64,000 bases of DNA from Armatimonadota bacterium (GCA_028871815.1 JAGWMJ010000002.1:248001-312000), one strand, 5' to 3'; numbered from the stretch's first letter, positions 26,990-37,151 are shown. Translations and numbers: made by a program. Notes: generated from the letters alone by a model not told the origin.

Positions 26990-29455
26990 TTACTCCCGCG
27001 TAATGGTCTCATCCATGTTCAGCAACACGTTGGCCACCACGGTCCACGCAGCACGCTCCGCATCATCCGGCGTTGGCGACTTCTCCGCAAGAAGGGCCGT
27101 GGCGGCAGTGCGGTCGGCTAAGTAATGCAAACGTTCTCGCTTAAACAGGGCCGTAAGAGTGCTCGATTCCCTTGTGTTGGGCGGCCGCGCTGTGCAGAGC
27201 AGAAACCCAAACCGGACTCTCGAAGCCGGGGTGGCGCCACCCTCCAGCATCATCCGGCTCGCCAGGGCGCGAGCGCACTCAAAGAACTCCTTCTCGTTGA
27301 GCGTTGTCAGAGCCTGCAGCGGAGTGTTTGTCCGCATCCGGAGCGCGGTGCAGAACTCGTGGCTGGTTCCGTCGAAGTTCACGAAAACCGGGTAGGGCGC
27401 TGAGCGCCTCAGGAACGTGTAGATACCGCGACGATACTGGTCTCCGCCCTTGCTCTCCACCCACTTGTCGCCGCTGTACGGAACGTTCCATACGCCGGCC
27501 GGCTGGTACGGATATACGCTCGGGCCACCGATCTTGGGGTCGAGCAGGCCGCTGATGGCCAGCGCTTCGTCGCGAATCAGTTCGGCGCCGAGCCGAAATC
27601 GCGCGCCGCGAGCCAGGAGCGCATTATCCGGATCGCGTTCGATCATCTTCGGCGGGATTTCGGAGCGCTGCATATATGTGGCACTGGTAACTATCAACCG
27701 GATCATGGCCTTCATGTCCCATGGCTGTACCGATATGGCGTGGCCGTTTGCGTCGCGCCGCCAGGCAGCATTCGGGGTCGGGTGCTGGAACTCTACAGCG
27801 AGCCAGTCCAACAGCCTTCGGTGCGAAGGCGGCGAACCCTGCGTACCGAAGTCGTAACTCGTCTTGACGATACCAATGCCGAATAGATCCTCCCAGAAAC
27901 GGTTGACCGCAACTCGAGCCGTCAGCGGGTTAGCCGGGCTTACGAGCCACTGAGCCAGCCCCAACCGGTTATGCGGGAGGCCGGCGGGAAATGGATTGAG
28001 TGAGGCGGGAGTATTTGCGGTTACCTTCGCGGCACGGCTCAGGTATGCGCCCTTAACACGGATATGCGTAGATGGCGTTTTGCCATCTGCGTCCTCATGG
28101 AACACCATCGTGGTGGGACCGGTTATCGCCGCCAGCTGCCCCTGGAGCGATGCCAGCCGCATCGTTGCCTTTGGCAGCGCAGCCGCGTCTCCGCCCGGTT
28201 TCGCGTCGGCGGCCTTGGCAGCCGATGCCTGCATTATCCATGCACCGATCCGCTCCCGGTCGGCCTTCTGGTCTGGAGTCAAAATCTCGAGATCGGGCTC
28301 TGTGCAGTGATTCCAGAAGGCCAGCATGCTGTAGAAGTCCTTCTGGGTAAATGGATCAAACTTGTGGTCGTGACACTGTGCGCACATCAGCGTTGTGCCG
28401 AGGAAGACGGTGCCCAGAGTGCCGACGCGGTCCACATTCGTCAGCCACCGCTGCTCGTCCGGGTCAACACCGCCTTCCTGGTTCAGCATCGTGTTGCGCT
28501 GAAAACCGGAGGCGATCCTGTCGTTTACCGTCGCGTTCGGCAGCATGTCGCCCGCAATCTGCTTGACAACGAACTGATCGAACGGCATATCCTTGTTGTA
28601 AGCGTTGATCACCCAGTCTCGGTATGGCCACATTGAACGCGGCAGGTCCTTCTCATAACCGTTGGAATCGGCATAGCGGGCCAGGTCGAGCCAGCGGATG
28701 GCCCATTTTTCTCCAAAGTGCGGCGAAGCCAACAGCCGGTCTACCACCTTTGACCAGGCGTTTGGTGAGCGATCCTTCAGGAATGCGGCTATCTCCGCGG
28801 GCGTCGGCGGGAGGCCGATGAGATCCAGGCTGACACGTCGGATCAGGGTGCGTCTGGAAGCCTGTGCCGCGGGACTCAAACCGTTTGCCTGCAGCTTGGC
28901 AAGTACAAAGACATCAATGGGATTCCTGGCCCACGCTCTATCCTGAACCTTTGGCAGCATCGGCCGCTTTGGCGCAACATACGCCCAATGTGTCGGCGCC
29001 GGCGCTCCTTTCCATACGGCGCCGCCGTCAATCCACGCGCGGATCTTTGCAATGTCGGTGGCCTTGAGCGGGCCGAAGCCCATCGGCATACGTGGCTTTC
29101 CAAGCTGGCCCAGTAAGCGCTCGACCAACAGGCTGTGAGCGCTGTCACCAGGCGCCACAATCGGCCCACTGCTCCCACCCTTGAAGAAGTCAGGGCTGTT
29201 GTCCATCCGCAGGCCGCCCATCTTCTGGGGGCCGTGGCACTCAAAGCAGTGGGCTTTCAGGATCGGCAAAACCACACGTACAAAGTTGACTGGCGGGGCG
29301 GTGGGCTGCGCGGGCGATGGAGGTGCAAACGCCGCCGCAGCGATCAGCGCCAGCACGGTTCCGCCCACGTGCCACGCCCTCCGCAGCGTGCAGTGGAATA
29401 ATCGCGCCTGCGTTCTTGTGGCGATTCCGTACAGCTCTGGTTCACCGAGTTTCAT
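26990..29455 (-). CDS. PSCyt1/DUF1549/DUF1553 cytochrome-domain protein
   Basis: About 821 residues from ATG 29455 (no clear ribosome binding site; a TTG at 29461 is in frame). Signal-anchor segment at residues ~31-45. Order: planctomycete cytochrome c domain with haem motif C-F-E-C-H (Cys70, Cys73, His74) and K-P-R-M-P-M-G supplying Met; DUF1549 (~140-340) with [13 protein letters not shown] and [17 protein letters not shown]1553 (~490-800) with [13 protein letters not shown]. Found exported and paired with DUF1501; the pair probably forms a periplasmic complex in polymer degradation, an unproven idea. Confidence 0.9.
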   Translation of the reverse strand: MKLGEPELYGIATRTQARLFHCTLRRAWHVGGTVLALIAAAAFAPPSPAQPTAPPVNFVRVVLPILKAHCFECHGPQKMGGLRMDNSPDFFKGGSSGPIVAPGDSAHSLLVERLLGQLGKPRMPMGFGPLKATDIAKIRAWIDGGAVWKGAPAPTHWAYVAPKRPMLPKVQDRAWARNPIDVFVLAKLQANGLSPAAQASRRTLIRRVSLDLIGLPPTPAEIAAFLKDRSPNAWSKVVDRLLASPHFGEKWAIRWLDLARYADSNGYEKDLPRSMWPYRDWVINAYNKDMPFDQFVVKQIAGDMLPNATVNDRIASGFQRNTMLNQEGGVDPDEQRWLTNVDRVGTLGTVFLGTTLMCAQCHDHKFDPFTQKDFYSMLAFWNHCTEPDLEILTPDQKADRERIGAWIMQASAAKAADAKPGGDAAALPKATMRLASLQGQLAAITGPTTMVFHEDADGKTPSTHIRVKGAYLSRAAKVTANTPASLNPFPAGLPHNRLGLAQWLVSPANPLTARVAVNRFWEDLFGIGIVKTSYDFGTQGSPPSHRRLLDWLAVEFQHPTPNAAWRRDANGHAISVQPWDMKAMIRLIVTSATYMQRSEIPPKMIERDPDNALLARGARFRLGAELIRDEALAISGLLDPKIGGPSVYPYQPAGVWNVPYSGDKWVESKGGDQYRRGIYTFLRRSAPYPVFVNFDGTSHEFCTALRMRTNTPLQALTTLNEKEFFECARALASRMMLEGGATPASRVRFGFLLCTARPPNTRESSTLTALFKRERLHYLADRTAATALLAEKSPTPDDAERAAWTVVANVLLNMDETITRE

Positions 29456-29596
29456 CAACAATCAGTGTTCTGCACGCGCACTGCGTCGTCCTGCCAGTTC
29501 GTCAGCAGGGTGGCCGCGTTACGGATTGGGACGCGTCGAGTCCACTGCACGGCGCACTTCCTGCAGGTGGCATCACCAAGTTGTTCGCGCTCGCTG

Positions 29597-30001
29597 TTAC
29601 TTCTTCGTTGCCAGATAGGCTCCAAGCGCCTGCAAATTGCTGTCGCTGATGTTTCCGCCGCCCATTGGTGGCATCCGCGAACTGGAGTCTACCGACTGCG
29701 GATTCTTGACGTACGATGCGATCCACTGGGCGGTGTGCTGGGGGTTGGCGCCCACATGCGTCAGATCTGGCGCACGACGCCCGCCCTGACCATCCATCGA
29801 GTGGCAGCGGGTACAGCCGGATGAGGCAAACAGGGCTGCGCCACCGGTGGTTGCCGACCCTGCGCCGGCTGCCGGACCTGCGCCCGGAGCGCTTCCTGCG
29901 GCTTGCGGGCTCTTCGAGCATCCGGCGACGGCGATCAGTGTTACATATGCCGCGACGGCCAACACCGCCGTCAGAGCTACCGAAAGTCTACCGTTACGCA
30001 T
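29597..30001 (-). CDS. Lipoprotein c-type cytochrome
   Basis: 134 residues with GAGGAG before ATG 30001. A lipoprotein signal ends in L-I-A-V-A-G-C (Cys28). A flexible G/A/P linker leads to a single class I cytochrome domain with haem motif C-T-R-C-H (Cys63, Cys66, His67) and distal Met in R-M-P-P-M-G. It is on the same strand 141 bases upstream of the DUF1549/1553 gene and may pass electrons to or from its cytochrome domain; that is inference from position. Confidence 0.85.
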   Translation of the reverse strand: MRNGRLSVALTAVLAVAAYVTLIAVAGCSKSPQAAGSAPGAGPAAGAGSATTGGAALFASSGCTRCHSMDGQGGRRAPDLTHVGANPQHTAQWIASYVKNPQSVDSSSRMPPMGGGNISDSNLQALGAYLATKK

Positions 30002-30139
30002 CGTTATGGCTCCTCACCCAGTCACGCGGGCCAACGGGCGCGTCAGACCGCAACCGTCAAGACAACTGCGAACAAGTATGGCACAAGCGGACAATTGGCG
30101 CGCGGCAAGCCAACACGAGCGTGAAGGATTAACCGGTTC

Positions 30140-30886
30140 ATGTCGCTAACCGAACCGGACGATGCTGCCCACAAAGTCCCGGCAAAGGCAATGACCGTTA
30201 CACACCGCGACAGTTCGATCACGACCGACTTCCGGCGGGATGGATTCGCGTTCGCTCGGTCGATGTTTTCACCGGACGAGGCGGCGGCCATGAAGGCGGA
30301 GATTCGCTCGATACTCGCCGACCACTCGCACGTTGGCGGCGTCTATGTAGGTCTGGCGGCAGTGAGCCAGCTGTTCCGCCGCGCCGCCCGCAACTCTGCC
30401 ATGCTGGATGCGCTGGAGCACGTGATCGGTCCGGACATTGAGTTCCTGAGCGACAAGGTCGCGCTCAAATCCGGCGACGTTCAGTTCGGCTCGCCATGGC
30501 ACCAGGATTGGCCCTATTGGAAGGGCGCTCACAAGGTTTCGGTATGGATCGCGCTGGATCCGGCGGATCGCTCAAACGGCTGCCTGCGCCTGCTGCCGGG
30601 CAGCCACCATCATCCCGTTGAACATTCCGGTGTTGCCCCCGAAGGCGAAGGCTTCGGCAACCGGCTTGCACCGGGCTCTGTGGATGAATCGCGAGCCGTC
30701 GACGCGGTGTGTGCGGTGGGTGATGCAGTGCTGTTTCACGATCTTACGCTGCATGCGTCGTATCCAAATAGATCGGGCAACGACCGGTACTCGCTGATTA
30801 GCACCTACCGGAGCGCGGCGGAACCCGACATCCGGTACGATTGGGCCGTGGCGGCCGAGGTGGTGCGGGGCAGGGCGCAGGCATGA
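30140..30886 (+). CDS. Phytanoyl-CoA dioxygenase (PhyH) family protein
   Basis: 248 residues. PhyH motifs: the G-S-P-W-H-Q-D-W-P-Y segment supplies His-x-Asp, S-N-G-C-L-R-L-L-P-G-S-H follows, and D-L-T-L-H-A-S-Y-P-N supplies the distal His with a later R-Y-S-L-I-S-T-Y. 2-oxoglutarate/Fe(II) hydroxylase on an unknown small molecule. The stop codon overlaps the start of tag by four bases (ATGA), so the two are translated together, although no functional link between them is established. Divergent from the cytochrome c gene. Confidence 0.85.
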   Translation: MSLTEPDDAAHKVPAKAMTVTHRDSSITTDFRRDGFAFARSMFSPDEAAAMKAEIRSILADHSHVGGVYVGLAAVSQLFRRAARNSAMLDALEHVIGPDIEFLSDKVALKSGDVQFGSPWHQDWPYWKGAHKVSVWIALDPADRSNGCLRLLPGSHHHPVEHSGVAPEGEGFGNRLAPGSVDESRAVDAVCAVGDAVLFHDLTLHASYPNRSGNDRYSLISTYRSAAEPDIRYDWAVAAEVVRGRAQA

Positions 30887-31491
30887 CGACCGACTTAACT
30901 CGGTGTCCATGGTCGGAATGCAATCCGGCTATGCAGCGCTATCACGATGAAGAGTGGGCTGCACCGGTGCACGACGACAAAAGGCTGTTTGAGTTTATCA
31001 TCCTTGAGGGAGCACAGGCTGGCCTCAGTTGGAACACCATCCTGAACCGGCGTGACGGCTATCGCGAGGCGTTCGCCGGATTCGATCCGGTCGCCGTGGC
31101 GTCGTTTACCGATAGTCGGGCCGCGGCGCTCATGGAGAACCCGGCCATTATCCGAAATCGGGCCAAAATCATGTCGGCGATCTCCAACGCGCAGGCATTC
31201 CTTGCCATACAGGAAGAGTTCGGCTCGTTCGCCATCTGGATGTGGGATTTCGTTGGCGGCCGCCCAATCCAGCATCGCTTCAAGGAGCAAAGCGAGATTC
31301 CTGCCGTAACCGCGGAAGCGGAGGCGTGGAGCAAAGCGCTTCGAGAGCGTGGTTTCCGCTTCATGGGGCCAACGATCTGCTACGCCCATATGCAGGCCGT
31401 CGGCATGGTCAATGACCATCTGATCAGCTGCCATCGTTTCGAACCCTGTGCACAGCTTGGCGCCTCCATCGCCGGATCTGCCGGCGGCTAG
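30883..31491 (+). CDS. tag: DNA-3-methyladenine glycosylase I
   Basis: 202 residues from ATG 30883, which overlaps the PhyH stop. Strong match to Tag: R-C-P-W near the N-terminus, Y-H-D-E-E-W, L-F-E-F-I-I-L-E-G-A-Q-A-G-L-S-W-N-T-I-L, I-I-R-N-R-A-K-I, then G-F-R-F-M-G-P-T-I-C-Y-A-H-M-Q-A-V-G-M-V-N-D-H. Zinc ligands Cys8, His21 and the C-terminal His-x3-Cys (H-L-I-S-C) are in place. It removes 3-methyladenine from alkylated DNA in the cytoplasm. Confidence 0.95.
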   Translation: MTTDLTRCPWSECNPAMQRYHDEEWAAPVHDDKRLFEFIILEGAQAGLSWNTILNRRDGYREAFAGFDPVAVASFTDSRAAALMENPAIIRNRAKIMSAISNAQAFLAIQEEFGSFAIWMWDFVGGRPIQHRFKEQSEIPAVTAEAEAWSKALRERGFRFMGPTICYAHMQAVGMVNDHLISCHRFEPCAQLGASIAGSAGG

Positions 31492-31790
31492 CGGGCCAAA
31501 GCGCCGCCGGCTCAATCCGGGTCGACAAAAATGCACGACGGCTGGACGTGTTCCGACATGACAGCTACCGCTTCAAGGTATCCAGGCGCCGTAGCGGTTG
31601 TCCTGGATAGAAAACGAAAGGCGATGCTGGGCCGGCGACGGCCTGACTTCCAGCGTTCCGCGCTCTTCAAGTGCAACTGAACGGACCGGCCGCGCCGGCA
31701 GCCGGCACGAGCCGGTCCACGGCATCCGCACTGCCGGAAACCACCGACGACTTCATCTCATATTCGCGCAAGGGTCACCAGTCCACGCCT

Positions 31791-33272
31791 ATGACAACGA
31801 ATTCACGGCGCATGCCCACAGCGGTCTGTTTCGATGTGGAAGATATCATCTCACCAGCTGCCAACGATGCGGAACTGTGGATGGCGTCGGATCTTGCCGA
31901 TTCCGGCCTCACGGGCACGATGCTGGTTATGGGCGAATCGGCCCGCCTTTGGGAACGACGCGGACGGCTTGACGTCATTGAGGCCATGAAGCGCCATGAT
32001 ACCGGCTACCACTCCACCTGGCATTCTGTCCACCCGGTTACAGCCGAGATATGCCTGGAGACCGACTTCCGGGAAGGAATGGACGCGCTGTGGGCATGGG
32101 ATGGCGATGGTTGGCAGGATACAGAGCGGATTATGCAGCGCCCGCTGCTCGGCTGGGGCCGCACCGGCTCGAGTTGGGCGCCCTCCATCCAGGGGTTGAT
32201 GGCTCGCCTGGGACGGGCGTACATCTACAGCCCGGTCCGCCTTCCGGGCCATAACGTCTGCTGGTATGCCGGATGCCTGGGATTCCACGATGATGGTATC
32301 CGGGCTTTCGACTGGGCTCTGGCCGACGATGCGGCATTTGCCGGCCACCTTGCAGCGCAAACCGCGCGGCTTAGAGCCCATCTTGGCGAACAGCGCAGCG
32401 GCGCCCGGTGGCTCTGCTGGTTCATGGGGCACCCGACGCGCGCTGTCCATTCAGACTTTTGGGATGCCGACAACTTCAGCGCCGGAGCCAATCCGCCACG
32501 GTCACAATGGAAGGCGCCGCCTGTATTGGGAGAGGACCAGATTGCGACGGCGCGGCGCAACTATTTGCGCCTTTGCCGGATGCTGGCTGACGATGACCGG
32601 CTGGAGATCGTGGGATGGTCGGAGCTTATTCGTCGTTATAGTGGGCAAGCTGCCGGCGCCACACAGCAAGAGCTGCTACAGGCTGCGCAATGCGTGATTG
32701 ACGCCGGCCGGCCCGTGCTCACCGATCGTTTCTCCGCCGGCGAGCTGCTGGTTATGTTCTGCCGTGCTGTCACGCACCCCAGTGCCTGCTACGCGCGTCC
32801 CGAAGTGCTTGGCCCTCTGACGATACCGCAGTCAATCGGATCGATTGCCAACCGGGCAGAAGCGGCTGCGGCGGCTGAACGGCTGTTCAGGTCGCTTCAG
32901 CCAGTCAGTGCGCCGCGCTGTCCGCATCCCGGCGCACCGTACAATCCGGATACCGGCAGCCCGATGATTCTGCCTTCAGAGATTACGACCGCGAATGGCA
33001 GTGTGGGCATCGACAGCCTGATGGTAAGTCTGGCTCATCTGTTACTCGGCCGGTTCGAAGCCGGGCTGACGAGCAGCGCGCCCTGGCCCGCAGAGGCGGA
33101 TGACATTGCGCGCTATGTCGGCGAGGAGGTCCCAGGCTGGATCATTCACCCACCCCAGATGGATCTTTCCAGGGTGCTGGAGCAGACGCGCTTACAGTGC
33201 TGGGCGCTCAAACCGGCGTGGGACCGCGCCGACCTGGTTGTGCCACAGGATGGCGGCGGGCTGGTAAGATAG
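31791..33272 (+). CDS. Polysaccharide deacetylase-like (NodB-fold) protein
   Basis: About 493 residues from ATG 31791; the frame is open from 31671 and ATG 31812 is another option, none with a clear ribosome binding site. The start of the domain, A-V-C-F-D-V-E-D-I-I, and the segment H-D-T-G-Y-H-S-T-W-H-S-V-H-P match the metal motifs 1 and 2 of NodB-type deacetylases in position and kind. The C-terminal ~200 residues are helical and unrecognised. It probably acts on carbohydrate or a related ester/amide. The 299 bases before it contain only a possible 49-codon frame with no initiation signal. Confidence 0.55.
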   Translation: MTTNSRRMPTAVCFDVEDIISPAANDAELWMASDLADSGLTGTMLVMGESARLWERRGRLDVIEAMKRHDTGYHSTWHSVHPVTAEICLETDFREGMDALWAWDGDGWQDTERIMQRPLLGWGRTGSSWAPSIQGLMARLGRAYIYSPVRLPGHNVCWYAGCLGFHDDGIRAFDWALADDAAFAGHLAAQTARLRAHLGEQRSGARWLCWFMGHPTRAVHSDFWDADNFSAGANPPRSQWKAPPVLGEDQIATARRNYLRLCRMLADDDRLEIVGWSELIRRYSGQAAGATQQELLQAAQCVIDAGRPVLTDRFSAGELLVMFCRAVTHPSACYARPEVLGPLTIPQSIGSIANRAEAAAAAERLFRSLQPVSAPRCPHPGAPYNPDTGSPMILPSEITTANGSVGIDSLMVSLAHLLLGRFEAGLTSSAPWPAEADDIARYVGEEVPGWIIHPPQMDLSRVLEQTRLQCWALKPAWDRADLVVPQDGGGLVR

Positions 33273-33311
33273 CGGCAGCAAACAGGCGGCCCGACCGGTA
33301 ATCGACTTGCG

Positions 33312-34544
33312 ATGATCCTCTACCTTCTGCTCATGCTCGGCCTGCGCCACGCGTCGGTCATCAAGGTAGGAGACGGGTGCGAGTACCCGCGGATAGAACA
33401 GGCCGTGGCGGCTGCAGCGCCGGGCGACACGATTCAGGTATATGGCGCCACAGCCGGATATCATCGTGTGGCCGTAAAGGTAGACGTGGCAGGCATCACG
33501 ATTCAGGGAATGGGCCCGACGCGCATTGTACTGGACGGCGTCGGCTTCGACTACAGCGGCGCGGGCAAAGTACCTCGCGCGGTTTTTCAGGTCGATCCTT
33601 CCGCCGCCGGAACTACGATTGAGAACTTTGAGATTTCCGGCGCACATAACTCAACATTCAACGGCGCCGGAATCCGCATCAACGCGGCAGATGGTGTAAC
33701 CGTTCGCGACTGCGATATTCATGACTGCGATATGGGCATCATGTCCAACGGGTCAAGCGCTGCCACCGGCGGTTCCGACCAGGTCATCACGCGCTGCCGC
33801 ATTCATGGCAACGGCAGCCTGAAAGACCCGGGGTTCAACCATAACCTCTACCTGGCCGGGCAGAGTGTCACGGTGCGCTTCTGCGATATCTTCGGCTCTC
33901 TTACCGGGCACAACCTGAAAAGTCGCGCGCACTTTATCAAGGTGGAGTACTGCTTCATTCACGATGCGGCGAACCGCGAGCTCGATCTGGTTGAAGATAA
34001 CGCCACTGCGCGGCCGAATTCGAACGCTCTCCTGCTGGGCAACCTTATTGTGAAGGATCCTGCCTGCAGCGGCAACCGGGTCGTCATCCAGTTTGGCCGT
34101 GAGACCGGTATGCGCACCGGCACAGTCTATCTCATCAATAACACCATTATCACGCCTTTTGTGTCTGCAGTCGTCAGCATTACGTCGCCCGGCTGCACGG
34201 CGCGCCTTTACAACAACATCATCTGCAACCAGACCTCATCGCGTCCTCGGCTTCTGGAAGGCGCGAATGGCGGAAGCTGCCTGAGTGCCGCCGGATCCGG
34301 CAACTGGTTCAGCGATGGCTATTCGCTCCAGGGTACGAACCTGCTCCGATCGAGTCAGACGTTTGGGCGCCGCCGCGGTGAGTCTCCGTTTTTGGGCAGC
34401 AGACGTGTCTGCGCACTGCGCGTGGCTCCTGGCGTGGCTCATTGGCGGGATGGCAGCGGTCTGGTCCACGATGCGGTCGTGCGGTATCGGTATGCCGGCG
34501 CCGGCAAATGGCGCCGATCTGACGGCAGTCATATCGGTGCCTGA
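33312..34544 (+). CDS. Right-handed parallel beta-helix protein
   Basis: 410 residues. A short hydrophobic N-terminus precedes a V-G-D-G-C-E-Y-P-R-I-E-Q-A-V-A-A-A-A-P-G-D-T-I segment, the usual cap of Nos-D/pectate-lyase-like beta-helices. Many turns follow, with I-x-N-x-x-I and V-x-x-C-x-I periodicity (e.g. V-R-D-C-D-I-H-D-C-D). The end has W-R-R-S-D-G-S-H-I-G-A, matching the common closing D-I-G-A-x motif, so the gene seems complete despite a poorly conserved stretch at residues ~350-385. Such proteins bind or cleave polysaccharide. A low-scoring stretch near 34360-34480 might hide a double frameshift. Confidence 0.65.
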   Translation: MILYLLLMLGLRHASVIKVGDGCEYPRIEQAVAAAAPGDTIQVYGATAGYHRVAVKVDVAGITIQGMGPTRIVLDGVGFDYSGAGKVPRAVFQVDPSAAGTTIENFEISGAHNSTFNGAGIRINAADGVTVRDCDIHDCDMGIMSNGSSAATGGSDQVITRCRIHGNGSLKDPGFNHNLYLAGQSVTVRFCDIFGSLTGHNLKSRAHFIKVEYCFIHDAANRELDLVEDNATARPNSNALLLGNLIVKDPACSGNRVVIQFGRETGMRTGTVYLINNTIITPFVSAVVSITSPGCTARLYNNIICNQTSSRPRLLEGANGGSCLSAAGSGNWFSDGYSLQGTNLLRSSQTFGRRRGESPFLGSRRVCALRVAPGVAHWRDGSGLVHDAVVRYRYAGAGKWRRSDGSHIGA

Positions 34545-34647
34545 GCGCGCGTCGCCGGCCGCGGTGGAATCCTCGCCCTCCGTCGTGGCGTCGGTCGCAG
34601 CGGGCCCTCCGGCAGCCAGATCTGGTTCACCGACCTCAGGGAGCTCG

Positions 34648-35928
34648 ATGAGGTCGATCGTTCGCCTCTGGCTTCCACTTGCCATCAGCTACGAAATGAT
34701 GATGATGGAAGGCCCGACCGTTCAGGCGGCGATGGGACGCCTTCCCGCGGCACAACTCAACCTGGCGGCATTCGGTCTGGCGTTTTCGCTGTCGCTTCTC
34801 GTGGAGAGCCCTGTGATCATGATGCTGCCCACGACGATTGCCCTGGTCAGCGACAAACAGTCGTGGGAAGCGATGCGCCGGTTCACGCTGTCGCTCTGCG
34901 CGTTCTGTACCGCGCTTACCGCTTTGGTGGCATTCACGCCGCTGTTTGGCTTTATCGCACAGCGCCTGATGGGCCAGCCGGTGGCGATCGTTTCCGCGGC
35001 ACAGCCGGTTATGCGGATTATGCTGTTCTGGAGCGCGGTCATCTGCTGGAGGCGATTCTGCCAGGGCACTCTGGTAAAGCACGGAATCACCCGGTACATC
35101 TCTGTTGGTACCGCGATTCGCATTCTGACGACTATCGCGGTTGCGGGAGCGCTTGTTGTCTCTCGGCGACTGCCGGGCGCTGAGGTCGGCGGTTGCGCGG
35201 TTGTGGCTGCAGTCACCGTGGAGGCGTTCGTTATCACGCTGTTCGCGTGGCCGGTGATCCGTGACGATATCCCGCATGCGCACGCCTCGGCCGCACCGCT
35301 GACGCAGCGCGCCATCATCAAGTTTCACGCACCGCTAGCCGCCACAACCGTGCTCAACCTCCTGGGACTGCCGTTGACGGCCGCGGCTCTGGGCCGACTT
35401 GCTCACAGTACGGTTACGCTCGCGGCCTGGCCGGTGGTCGCGGGGATGATGCTCGTGGTTCGAGGCTGGGGTATCGCTTTGCAGGAGATTTCCGTGGCAG
35501 TCGCTCCCGATCCGGACCGACGCCCGGACCTCCGACGTTTTGCCTGGCTCGTGGCATGGATCAGTTTCGGCGGCGCCGCCGTGTTCCTCTTCTCGCCGTT
35601 GGTTCAGCTCTACCTGGTCCATGTGGTACACGTGCCCCTGGCCGTGCTGCCTTATGCCAAAACAGGCGCGTATGCGTGTATCCTGCTGCCGGTAATCACG
35701 GCCGTGGATGCGTGGCGCCGTGGAATGCATATGGCGGTTCATCGTTCTCGTACCATCTACCAGGGTATGGCCGTCAGCGTGGTGGCCCAGATAGCTGTTC
35801 TCGTGCTGGGTGTTGCCGTGCGTGCTCCGGGTATGCTTTTGGCTGCCGCCGCATTCACGTCCGCCATTGCCGCCGAGTACCTGTACCTCACATGGCGATG
35901 GCAGGTTTACGAGATGGAATCGCTGTAG
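34648..35928 (+). CDS. Multi-pass MATE/ANKH-like membrane transporter
   Basis: 426 residues from ATG 34648, supported by AGGGAG; the frame is open from 34285 but the extension overlaps the beta-helix gene. About twelve membrane helices. The regions L-N-L-A-A-F-G-L-A-F-S-L-S-L-L-V-E-S-P and G-T-L-V-K-H-G-I-T-R-Y resemble those of ANKH-type and MATE-family carriers, though weakly. ANKH exports citrate and ATP/pyrophosphate in animals; bacterial homologues are uncharacterised. The substrate is unknown. I am confident that it is a transporter-like membrane protein but not of its family. Confidence 0.6.
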   Translation: MRSIVRLWLPLAISYEMMMMEGPTVQAAMGRLPAAQLNLAAFGLAFSLSLLVESPVIMMLPTTIALVSDKQSWEAMRRFTLSLCAFCTALTALVAFTPLFGFIAQRLMGQPVAIVSAAQPVMRIMLFWSAVICWRRFCQGTLVKHGITRYISVGTAIRILTTIAVAGALVVSRRLPGAEVGGCAVVAAVTVEAFVITLFAWPVIRDDIPHAHASAAPLTQRAIIKFHAPLAATTVLNLLGLPLTAAALGRLAHSTVTLAAWPVVAGMMLVVRGWGIALQEISVAVAPDPDRRPDLRRFAWLVAWISFGGAAVFLFSPLVQLYLVHVVHVPLAVLPYAKTGAYACILLPVITAVDAWRRGMHMAVHRSRTIYQGMAVSVVAQIAVLVLGVAVRAPGMLLAAAAFTSAIAAEYLYLTWRWQVYEMESL

Positions 35929-36021
35929 AGGCCAATAAGCTGGTCTGGAACAGAAACGTGCTGCGGTTCGTCAGGTTAACATAACGGCTGCCGTTGAAGC
36001 CGCTACGCTGGAGGAAAGAAT

Positions 36022-37089
36022 ATGTTGAAACCCATTCGAACGACATTGCTCGGTGTTATGGCCATTACAATCTCTGCGGCTAGCCTGGCCGGCCAGATCA
36101 CCGTAACCGTAAACTCGGTTCCAGTTCACTTTTTGGATGTGCAGCCGCAAATGGTAAATGGCCACGTGCTGGTCCCACTTCGCGGAGTGTTGGAGAGTAT
36201 GGGAGCGAAAGTCGATTGGAATGCCGCCACACAGACCGTAGTCGCCGTTCGACAGGGTACTGAGATCGATCTTCCGATCGGCAGCCACGCCGGCACCGTG
36301 AATGGCCGCCAGGTGGATGTGGCCGTTCCGGCTACCACAATAGGCGGGCGAACGATGGTGCCGCTCCGCTTCATGAGTGAGGCGCTGGGCGCCAATGTTG
36401 GATGGTCCGACTATACGCAGACGGTCTCGATCACGACGAGTGGAGGCGCCGAACGCGTCGGGGCTGGCGGTGGACCGCGCAGCCGTCCGAACGGCGGCCG
36501 TCCCGCCGCGCACCACGCGCCAATGGCCTATGTAGCGGCTGGGACCGTGGTCCCGCTCACGCTGGATGAGGCGCTGAGCAGCCGGAACAGCCAGCCTGGC
36601 GATCGATTCACCGCGTCCGTCGAGAACGGATCAGCGTCGGCTGGGCTGCCAAACGGCACGCGCTTCCACGGAACCGTGAGAAGCGTTGTACCGGCGTCGA
36701 ATGGCCGACCGGGCGTGCTCGATCTGGCGTTCCAAAGCGTTGAACTGCCCAATGGTGACATTCGTCCGGTTTCCGGTTCTGCGTACAGCACCGATGCGAA
36801 ATACGTATCTCGCCGGGCCGATGGAGTACTGGTGGCGAAAAACACCTCCAGCAACGATACGCTGAAGTGGGTGGGTATCGGCGCCGGAGCTGGTCTGGTT
36901 GTCGGCACGCTGTTGAAGGGAAACAAGCTCGTTGATACCGTGCTCGGCGGCGGTGCCGGATACCTTTTCAGCAAGGTACAGGGCAAGAAGGCATCCGACG
37001 TCAACCTTGCGGCAGGAACAAGAATGGGCGTACGGTTCGACAAACGGTTCGCCTACTCCACCGAGGGCCTGAGCCAGTACCACAACTGA
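36022..37089 (+). CDS. Exported stalk-domain (copper amine oxidase N-terminal-like) protein
   Basis: 355 residues with GGAGGAAAG before ATG 36022 and a signal peptide ending S-A-A-S-L-A-G. The region ~22-140 holds the copper amine oxidase N-terminal-like fold: V-L-V-P-L-R-G-V-L-E-S-M-G-A-K-V-D-W-N, then M-V-P-L-R-F-M-S-E-A-L-G-A-N-V-G-W. That module serves as a wall-binding stalk, not an oxidase. The C-terminal half (~175-340) has a TrbI/VirB10-like region with G-D-R-F-T-A-S-V, then a G-G-G-A/G-Y-L glycine zipper near 320, possibly membrane-inserting. A strong terminator follows. Confidence 0.7.
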   Translation: MLKPIRTTLLGVMAITISAASLAGQITVTVNSVPVHFLDVQPQMVNGHVLVPLRGVLESMGAKVDWNAATQTVVAVRQGTEIDLPIGSHAGTVNGRQVDVAVPATTIGGRTMVPLRFMSEALGANVGWSDYTQTVSITTSGGAERVGAGGGPRSRPNGGRPAAHHAPMAYVAAGTVVPLTLDEALSSRNSQPGDRFTASVENGSASAGLPNGTRFHGTVRSVVPASNGRPGVLDLAFQSVELPNGDIRPVSGSAYSTDAKYVSRRADGVLVAKNTSSNDTLKWVGIGAGAGLVVGTLLKGNKLVDTVLGGGAGYLFSKVQGKKASDVNLAAGTRMGVRFDKRFAYSTEGLSQYHN

Positions 37090-37117
37090 AGGTAAGGGTC
37101 AGGGCTCGTCGCTAATT

Positions 37118-37151
37118 CAGCCCCTTGCCGCCGGCCGGCGGCAAGGGGCTG
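37118..37151 (+). terminator. Perfect 34-base palindromic terminator
   Basis: Positions 37118-37134 are exactly complementary to 37135-37151, starting CAGCCCC and ending GGGGCTG, with a central CCGG/CCGG and no true loop. It lies 28 bases after the stalk-protein stop. There is no T-run downstream, so it may also act as a cruciform or recombination site. Confidence 0.65.

Noticed and set aside
31530-31679. 49-codon frame before the deacetylase-like gene
   Set aside because: No ribosome binding site and no conserved pattern; probably chance.
34285-34647. N-terminal extension of the MATE/ANKH-like gene
   Set aside because: It overlaps the 3' end of the beta-helix gene in another frame, lacks initiation signals, and the ATG at 34648 has AGGGAG.
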